This document shows positions 34,065 through 38,985 of a stretch of DNA of 38,985 nucleotides, piece by piece (position 1 is the stretch's first letter; each line of letters begins with the position of its first letter). The translations under genes were made by a program, and so were the position numbers. The notes below the pieces were generated by a model that saw nothing but the letters and a program-made list of their open reading frames with translations, had not been told where the DNA came from and ran no database searches. The stretch comes from Burkholderia sp. Bp9143 (lineage in GTDB: Bacteria > Pseudomonadota > Gammaproteobacteria > Burkholderiales > Burkholderiaceae). The stretch spans positions 1 through 38,985 of the forward strand of contig NZ_QTPO01000068.1 in assembly GCF_003853645.1 (NCBI RefSeq), written 5' to 3'.

Positions 34065-34232
34065 TTACTTGATCTTGGTTTCTTTGTATTCCACATGCTT
34101 GCGGACGACGGGATCGAACTTCTTGATCGCCATCTTTTCCGGCATGTTGCGCTTGTTCTTCGTGGTCGTGTAGAAGTGACCCGTACCAGCGGTCGACTCG
34201 AGCTTGATCTTGTCGCGTGCGCCTTTTGCCAT
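34065..34232 (-). CDS. rpmG: 50S ribosomal protein L33
   Basis: A 55-residue ribosomal protein that is too short for most ORF listings. GGAG lies 8 nt before the ATG at 34232. The sequence starts MAKGARDKIKLESTAGTGHFYTTTKNKR and contains MPEKMAIKKFDPVVRKHVEYKETKIK, characteristic of L33. There is no Cys-X2-Cys pair, so this is the zinc-free form. It follows rpmB by 17 bp on the same strand. Confidence 0.95.
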   Translation of the reverse strand: MAKGARDKIKLESTAGTGHFYTTTKNKRNMPEKMAIKKFDPVVRKHVEYKETKIK

Positions 34233-34249
34233 GATTGTGCTCCTTGGGC

Positions 34250-34483
34250 TTAGGCTTCGCCGCGTGCGCGCAGGTCAGCGAGCACGGAATCGATGCCGTT
34301 CTTGTCGATCAGGCGCAGGCCGGCGTTCGAGACGCGCAGGCGCACCCAGCGGTTTTCGCTCTCCACCCAGAACCGGCGGTTTTGCAGGTTCGGCAGGAAG
34401 CGGCGCTTCGTCTTGTTGTTTGCGTGGGAAACGTTGTTGCCGCTCATCGGCGCTTTCCCAGTTACTTGGCATACGCGTGCCAT
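34250..34483 (-). CDS. rpmB: 50S ribosomal protein L28
   Basis: 77 residues; starts [65 protein letters not shown], a full-length L28. AGGAG sits about 8 nt before the ATG at 34483. There is one Cys (residue 5) and no zinc-type CXXC pair. rpmB-rpmG order is conserved. Confidence 0.97.
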
Positions 34484-34636
34484 GAGAGCACTCCTAATAC
34501 GCTAAATTCGGGGTTCGATCGCCGATGAAGGTTCCATCGCACCGCCACGTGATCCATGGCTGCACTCAGAACGCCGAAGCCTTTACAGACAAGGCCCTTC
34601 GATGGCTAGAACTGGTTGGAAAAAAGACAGACGACG

Positions 34637-34666
34637 ATTCTAGCAGAAAAAGTTCAGAAAAATCAA
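34637..34666 (-). promoter_or_regulatory. Candidate promoter of rpmB-rpmG
   Basis: Minus-strand TTGATT (34666-34661), 18 bp, TAGAAT (34642-34637), in an AT-rich patch 154 bp upstream of rpmB. It is the best pair in the gap. Confidence 0.6.
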
Positions 34667-34721
34667 ACCTAATTTCGCTTCGTCGTTGCGGCGGCCCCGA
34701 GGCGGGTCGCCGGGCCACAGT

Positions 34722-35501
34722 CTACAGCCAACCGGCGCGCGCGAACGAAAATGTATCGCCGGTGCCGACGACGACGTGATCGAGCAGCTTCGTGTCGACG
34801 AGCGCAAGTGCTTCGTTCAGTGCGCGCGTCAGGCGGCGATCCTCGGCACTCGGCTGCACCGCGCCGGACGGGTGGTTGTGCGCGATGACCAGCGCGGCGG
34901 CATTCAGCGTGAGCGCGCGGCGCACGATCTCGCGCGGATAGACGGCCATCCGCGTCAGCGAGCCGCGCGCGCTTTCCTCCAGCTCGATCAGGCCGTGGCG
35001 GGCATCCAGGTACAGCGTGACGAACACCTCGTGCGAACGCGTGCCGATCATTAGCCGCAGATAATCCTCGACCGCGCGCGGCGAATCGATCTGCACCCGC
35101 TCGCGCGCCTGTTCGGCCAGCGCGCGCCGCACGATCTCGGTCACCGCGATCAGCAGTGCCGAGCGCGCGGCGCCGATGCCGGGGTGCGTGGCGAACACGT
35201 CGGGCTTCGCGTCGAGCATGTCGCGCAGCGAGTCGCCAAACCGCGCGAGCAGCGCACGGGCGCTGGCGAACACGTCGCGCCCGCCGCCGCCCGTGCCGAG
35301 CAGCAGCGCGATCAGCTCCGCGTCGGTCAGTGCGGCCGGCCCGCGCTCGAGCAGCCGCTCGCGCGGCAGATCGGGTCGCCAGTTTCGCGGGCGGCGCTTG
35401 CGCGGCGGCCTGGCGGCGTCGATGCGGCGGGCCGGAGCGGCCGGGGCATCGGCGGTGTCGCGACATTCGGTCGCCGTGGCGGCGGGGCAGGATGACAGCA
35501 T
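34722..35501 (-). CDS. radC: RadC-family JAB1/MPN metalloprotein
   Basis: 259 residues. An N-terminal helix-hairpin-helix region (about residues 45-115, ...LLERGPAALTDAELIALLLGTGGGGRDVFASARALLARFG...) precedes the MPN/JAB domain with EVFVTLYLDARHGLIE, AHNHPSGAVQPSAEDRRLT (the JAMM H-X-H-X7-S/T-X2-D signature) and a C-terminal LLDHVVVGTGDTFSFARAGWL. The family is called RadC but was shown not to be a true recombination protein in E. coli; its role is uncertain. GGAG lies 8 nt before the ATG at 35501. It is divergent from fkpB. Confidence 0.92.
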   Translation of the reverse strand: MLSSCPAATATECRDTADAPAAPARRIDAARPPRKRRPRNWRPDLPRERLLERGPAALTDAELIALLLGTGGGGRDVFASARALLARFGDSLRDMLDAKPDVFATHPGIGAARSALLIAVTEIVRRALAEQARERVQIDSPRAVEDYLRLMIGTRSHEVFVTLYLDARHGLIELEESARGSLTRMAVYPREIVRRALTLNAAALVIAHNHPSGAVQPSAEDRRLTRALNEALALVDTKLLDHVVVGTGDTFSFARAGWL

Positions 35502-35573
35502 GATCGAAACTCCATTGGCGGCGGGCGTGGGCGCGACGTCGTCGCACTTTCAGCCTTGCGCGCTCAGGTGACT

Positions 35574-35579
35574 TACAAT
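35574..35579 (+). promoter_or_regulatory. Candidate -10 of fkpB-ispH
   Basis: TACAAT (5/6 match) 58 bp before the fkpB start. No -35 with proper spacing was seen. Confidence 0.4.
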
Positions 35580-35636
35580 ATTGGCTTTGCGCCGGGCCTT
35601 TCGGCCAGTTCGGGCGCCGACGAACACGAGTCATTC

Positions 35637-36092
35637 ATGAGCATCATCGATCTATCCGAAGTGAAGCCCGGTTCCCATGTCACGCTGCATTACCGGCTTG
35701 CACTGGCCGCCGGCGCCGACATCGTCAACACCTTCTCCGACAAGCCCGCCACGCTGCTGCTCGGCGCGGGGCAACTGGCGCCCTCGCTGGAACAGATTCT
35801 GATCGGGCTCAGGGTCGGCGACCATTCGACTTTTCAGCTAACGCCCGAGCAGGGGTTCGGTCCCCGCAATCCCGACATGCTCCAGCGCGTGACGCTGTCG
35901 ACGCTGCGCGAGAACGGGATGGTCGGCGACGATTTCACGCCGGGCGATCTGATCGAGTTCAACGCGCCGGACGGCGGCCGCTATGCAGGGGTGCTGAAGG
36001 AAGTCAGCGAAACCTCGGCGCTGTTCGACTTCAATCATCCGCTCGCGGGCCAAGCGCTCACGTTCGAAGTGAAAATCATCGGAATCCTGTAA
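35637..36092 (+). CDS. fkpB: FKBP-type peptidyl-prolyl isomerase FkpB/SlpA
   Basis: 151 residues from the ATG at 35637; an upstream extension (from 35556) is outside the conserved region. The SlpA-type FKBP core is seen: SHVTLHYRLALAAGADIVNTFSDKPATLLLGAGQLAPSLEQILIGLRVGDHSTFQLTPEQGFG with an inserted flap and GRYAGVLKEVSETSALFDFNHPLAGQALTFEVKIIGIL at the C-terminus. The fold catalyses cis-trans proline isomerisation and acts as a chaperone. It is 2 bp upstream of ispH, a conserved operon partner. Confidence 0.93.
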   Translation: MSIIDLSEVKPGSHVTLHYRLALAAGADIVNTFSDKPATLLLGAGQLAPSLEQILIGLRVGDHSTFQLTPEQGFGPRNPDMLQRVTLSTLRENGMVGDDFTPGDLIEFNAPDGGRYAGVLKEVSETSALFDFNHPLAGQALTFEVKIIGIL

Positions 36093-36094
36093 TC

Positions 36095-37075
36095 ATGAGC
36101 ACCACCGATACGCTGTCAGGGCAGACCGTCGCCGCCGATGCCGAAATCCTGCTGGCCCAGCCGCGCGGCTTCTGCGCGGGGGTCGATCGCGCAATCGAGA
36201 TCGTCGAGCGCGCGATCGCGATGCACGGTGCGCCGATCTACGTCCGTCACGAGATCGTCCACAACAAGTACGTGGTCGAGGATCTGAAGAAGAAAGGCGC
36301 GATCTTCGTCGAGGAACTCGAGGAAGTGCCGGCCGGCAACACCGTGATCTTCAGCGCGCACGGCGTGTCGAAGGCCGTGCGCGATGAGGCGGACGTGCGC
36401 GGGTTGCGCATTTACGACGCAACCTGCCCGCTCGTCACGAAGGTGCACGTCGAAGTGGCGAAGATGCGCCAGGACGGCGTCGACATCGTGATGATCGGCC
36501 ACAAGGGCCACCCGGAAGTCGAAGGCACGATGGGGCAGGTCGAGCGCGGCATGCATCTCGTCGAAAGCGTCGAGGACGTGCAGAAGCTCGAGCTCGCCGA
36601 TCCCGAGCGCATCGCGCTCGTCACGCAGACGACGCTGTCCGTCGATGACGCGGCCGAGATCATCGGCGCACTGAAGGCGAAGTATCCGAAGATCCGCGAG
36701 CCGAAGAAGCAGGACATCTGCTACGCGACGCAGAACCGCCAGGATGCGGTGAAGTTCATGGCGCCGCAGTGCGACGTCGTGATCGTCGTCGGCAGCCCGA
36801 ACAGCTCGAATTCGAGCCGCCTGCGCGAAGTGGCCGAGAAGCGCGGCGTGGCCGCGTACATGGTCGACGCCCCCGACCAGATCGATCCGGCCTGGGTCGC
36901 AGGCAAGCGCCGCATCGGCGTGACGGCCGGCGCATCGGCGCCTGAAGTGCTCGCCCAGGCCGTGATCGCGCGGCTGCGCGAACTCGGCGTGCGCAACGTC
37001 CGCGCACTCGACGGCATCGAGGAAAACGTGTCGTTTCCGCTGCCGCGCGGGCTGAACCTGCCGCCCGCCGCTTGA
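36095..37075 (+). CDS. ispH: 4-hydroxy-3-methylbut-2-enyl diphosphate reductase
   Basis: 326 residues; the last step of the MEP pathway, reducing HMBPP to IPP and DMAPP with a [4Fe-4S] cluster. The three cluster Cys lie in PRGFCAGVDRAI, YDATCPLVTKVH and DICYATQNRQ; the SPNSSNSSRLREVA and GHKGHPEVEGTMGQ motifs are intact. The length is typical. It is translated directly after fkpB (2-nt gap). Burkholderia often have two ispH genes; this would be the operon-linked one. Confidence 0.97.
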   Translation: MSTTDTLSGQTVAADAEILLAQPRGFCAGVDRAIEIVERAIAMHGAPIYVRHEIVHNKYVVEDLKKKGAIFVEELEEVPAGNTVIFSAHGVSKAVRDEADVRGLRIYDATCPLVTKVHVEVAKMRQDGVDIVMIGHKGHPEVEGTMGQVERGMHLVESVEDVQKLELADPERIALVTQTTLSVDDAAEIIGALKAKYPKIREPKKQDICYATQNRQDAVKFMAPQCDVVIVVGSPNSSNSSRLREVAEKRGVAAYMVDAPDQIDPAWVAGKRRIGVTAGASAPEVLAQAVIARLRELGVRNVRALDGIEENVSFPLPRGLNLPPAA

Positions 37076-37102
37076 TTGCCGCATCGCACCCGCGGTACCC
37101 CG

Positions 37103-37131
37103 AAGCGCGCCTCCCGGCGCGCTTTTTTTTG
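37103..37131 (+). terminator. Terminator of fkpB-ispH
   Basis: AAGCGCGCC (37103-37111) / GGCGCGCTT (37116-37124) with a 4-nt loop, then T8. Confidence 0.92.
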
Positions 37132-37345
37132 CGTCGCGAGAACGAGGTCGCAACCATTATTCACATTAATGGCGCAACCCGGTTGCTATGGCTGCGCTTA
37201 ACCGTCTCTCAAAATTGGTTGCAATGCAGGAAAACCCCATCGAATCAGGAATATTGGCGTCCTATAAATGGAGTTACAATGCGCCCGTTTTCAGGCCCGA
37301 ATGGCTTTGAAATCGGGTTTTGGCAAGGCGCGGGAGACCTACTCG
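37132..37345 (+). promoter_or_regulatory. AT-rich leader of the decayed liv binding-protein gene
   Basis: This gap is less GC-rich than its surroundings and holds CCTATAAATGG (37260-37270) and several TTGC/GCAA repeats, for example GCAACC/GGTTGC. It may be the surviving promoter of the former substrate-binding-protein gene, now driving the liv genes. Confidence 0.45.
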
Positions 37346-38184
37346 ATGCATGTGAAGTCGGCTTACGCCATGTCCGTCGCCGCACCGGTTGCAATGCTTG
37401 CCGGCTGCAGCAAAAAGAGCGACGACGGGGCGGGCAGGGAGACTGCGGCGAGCGCGGTACCGGCGGCCAGCGACGTGCGCGCTGCCGGAACCGGTCGTGC
37501 GGCGTCGTCGGTGTGCCGCATTGCGCAATCGGACAGAGACAAGGACAACGGGGCACGTTTGGCGATCGAGGAATTCAATGCGCAGGGCCCGACGATCGGC
37601 ATGCATTCGGCACGGCGGGCAGCACGCGCCGGCGGCGCTGCCATCGACCGGGTGACGGGCATGCAGATTGCCCGGCAACGAGCCGCCGGCGGTGATGCGG
37701 CAGCAGCAGGGCGCGTCGAACGACGGGCGCCCGGGTTTCGGGGCAACGCAGGCGACGTGCAGATGTCACTGATCCCCTTTCATTTCGATTCGACGAAACG
37801 GCGTGTCGCCGCGACCCATCGCGTCGCGGCGGGCGGTCTGCTTCGTTTCACGGATTCCGACGCAGTCCTGACGAAAGTCGGGCGCCACCTTCGCGATGCC
37901 GGTTCGGGCGCCGCGCGGGCGGTCGCGGACGACCCGCTTGCACTGCAGGCGACGGCGTCCGGCATCGGAGCGCAAACCCTTGGCGACAACGGCATGTGCG
38001 CCGTCAAGGTGGTCGAGCCCGCGGGCGACGCGGCGCGGAACCTGATCTGCCCGGACGCGGGGCTCGCCCCGGCCCGGACGGAAAAAGGCATGGACTTCGG
38101 GAATCCGGAGGCCGGCCGTTGCGGCACGCTGCCTACGACTTCAAGGAGGCCAAGTACACCGTCCTCGATGTCGTGACGATTTAG
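37346..38184 (+). pseudogene. Degraded liv-type (branched-chain amino acid) substrate-binding protein gene
   Basis: The remnant begins MHVKSAYAMSVAAPVAMLAGCSKK (signal peptide with LAGC lipobox) at 37346. Recognisable family pieces follow in order: DNGARLAIEEFNAQGPTIG at 37544-37600; DSDAVLTKV near 37850-37880; GIGAQTLGDNGMCAVKV...AGDAARNLICPDAGLA...EKGMDF at about 37960-38098; and, in another frame, YDFKEAKYTVLDVVTI at 38134-38181. Much of the normal protein (about 370-380 residues) is missing or unrecognisable between these pieces. This is how I infer a pseudogene: intact SBPs of this family are continuous. The frame stays open for 830 nt, so a short aberrant protein may still be made. It lies just before livH. 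Confidence 0.82.
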
Positions 38185-38200
38185 CGACGGGACTCATGAT

Positions 38201-38227
38201 GGCACCGGAACAGTGCGGTGCCGTTTC
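38201..38227 (+). terminator. Hairpin between the binding-protein remnant and livH
   Basis: GGCACCG (38201-38207) / CGGTGCC (38216-38222), 8-nt loop, then GTTTC. It is a weak terminator, as is usual between a highly expressed binding-protein gene and its permease genes. The rest of 38185-38395 shows nothing else recognisable. Confidence 0.55.
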
Positions 38228-38395
38228 TGTATCCGCTCCGGCGGCAGGTCCGGCCGTACAGGCCGGGCGGCGCGCGCCGGGACGATCCACCCTTACCGGT
38301 ATCGACTAGTACCCGCAGTGTCGCCGAGAAGGCGCGATTCCTCGCTTACCCGCGGGGCGCAACGTCCTCCGGCAGCATGGGCCAAGGAGCTTTAA

Positions 38396-38985
38396 ATGGA
38401 TATTTTCGTCCAGCAGATCCTCAACGGGCTGGTGCTCGGCAGTGTGTACGCCATCATCGCGTTGGGCTACACGATGGTGTACGGCATTCTCGGCATCATC
38501 AACTTCGCGCACGGCGACGTGCTGATGATCGGCGCGATGGTCGCCCTGTCGGCGATCACCGTGCTGCAGAACCACTTTCCTGGACTCGGCAACGCCGCGA
38601 CGCTGACGATCGGCCTTGGCATCGCCGCGGTAGTCTGTGCGTGCGTGGGCTATACGATCGAGCGGGTCGCGTACCGGCCGCTGCGCCGCGCACCGCGTCT
38701 CGCCCCGCTGATCACCGCGATCGGCGTGTCGATCCTGCTGCAGACGGCCGCGATGATCATCTGGTCGCGCAACCCGCTGCCGTTCCCGCAATTGCTGCCG
38801 ACCGACCCGATCAACGTGATCAAGGCCACCGACACGACACCCGGCGCCGTGATCTCGGTCACTGAAATCGTGATCATCGCGGTGGCGTTCATCGTGATGG
38901 GCGGCCTCCTGCTGCTCGTGCACAAGACCAAGCTCGGCCGCGCGATGCGTGCGATCGCCGAAAGCCCGAACACCGCGAGCCTGAT
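38396..38985 (+). CDS. livH: LivH, branched-chain amino acid ABC transporter permease (partial)
   Basis: 196 codons are visible; the 3' end is off the window. AAGGAG lies 7 nt before the ATG at 38396. The protein begins MDIFVQQILNGLVLGSVYAIIALGYTMVYGILGIINFAHGDVLMIGAMVAL, the LivH signature, and contains IERVAYRPLRRAPRLAPLITAIGVSILLQ and, near the edge, LGRAMRAIAESP. It is one of two permeases for uptake of Leu, Ile and Val (with LivM, LivG, LivF). It appears intact although the upstream binding-protein gene is broken. Confidence 0.95.
   Translation, partial: MDIFVQQILNGLVLGSVYAIIALGYTMVYGILGIINFAHGDVLMIGAMVALSAITVLQNHFPGLGNAATLTIGLGIAAVVCACVGYTIERVAYRPLRRAPRLAPLITAIGVSILLQTAAMIIWSRNPLPFPQLLPTDPINVIKATDTTPGAVISVTEIVIIAVAFIVMGGLLLLVHKTKLGRAMRAIAESPNTASL

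Noticed and set aside
34500..34530. GGTTCGATCGCC resembling the T-arm of a tRNA
   Set aside because: No acceptor stem, D-arm or anticodon arm can be formed around it.
37268..38176. A functional 302-residue protein from the binding-protein remnant
   Set aside because: Only scattered family fragments are present, the conserved C-terminal piece is in another frame, and the length is far below the family norm; kept as a pseudogene.

Overview
The window is about 39 kb of GC-rich DNA. Gene content, gene order and protein sequences point to the core chromosome of a Burkholderia species, most likely the B. cepacia complex. Genus-level diagnostics are the adjacent pair of unrelated isocitrate dehydrogenases, a stand-alone second EF-G gene, the ribF-ileS-lspA-coaBC-dut block, nadA-nadC facing nadB, and fkpB/slpA-ispH followed by a branched-chain amino-acid (liv) transport locus. 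Species assignment is inference. I see no tRNA, rRNA, CRISPR array, integrase, transposase or phage gene.

Layout. 1-5.3 kb, minus strand: a secreted Gly/Ser repeat protein running off the left edge, a NiCoT nickel/cobalt permease, a second fusA, a DUF192 secreted protein and a small basic Ala/Lys/His-rich secreted protein. 5.6-10.3 kb: rluE (-) divergent from homodimeric icd (+), with a perfect 16-bp palindrome between them, then the monomeric isocitrate dehydrogenase (+). 10.35-13.3 kb: a 74-residue protein of unknown function (-), a 0.7-kb gene-free stretch with an AT-rich segment, a Tat-exported multicopper oxidase (+) and a cold-shock protein (-). 13.8-18.8 kb: clpS-clpA, an APC-family amino-acid permease and a four-fold-repeat membrane protein, all +. 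18.9-25.1 kb, minus strand: ribF, ileS, lspA, coaBC, dut, consistent with a co-oriented run or operon. 25.2-30.0 kb, plus strand: purN, an RsmB-like RNA methyltransferase, an MscS-type channel and a fatty-acid desaturase. 30.2-33.9 kb: nadA-nadC (+) convergent on nadB (-) across a shared bidirectional terminator; together they make NaMN from aspartate, DHAP and PRPP. 34.0-35.5 kb: rpmB-rpmG and radC (-). 35.6-39 kb: fkpB/slpA-ispH (+), a wrecked substrate-binding-protein gene, and the start of livH (+), which runs off the right edge.

Most of the window is housekeeping, and I do not find a convincing new multi-gene system. The observations most worth a second look are: the decayed liv substrate-binding gene upstream of an apparently intact livH; the pair of exact 26-bp repeats, each with a hairpin core, directly upstream of nadA; the 15-bp in-frame tandem array in the left-edge secreted protein; the 16-bp palindrome at icd; the direct TAAG repeat upstream of the four-repeat membrane protein; and the AT-rich gene-free stretch beside the multicopper oxidase. 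Several start codons were placed downstream of the longest possible ORF because a Shine-Dalgarno site or family alignment supports it (fusA, coaBC, ileS, clpA, icd, the oxidase, nadA, nadB, fkpB).
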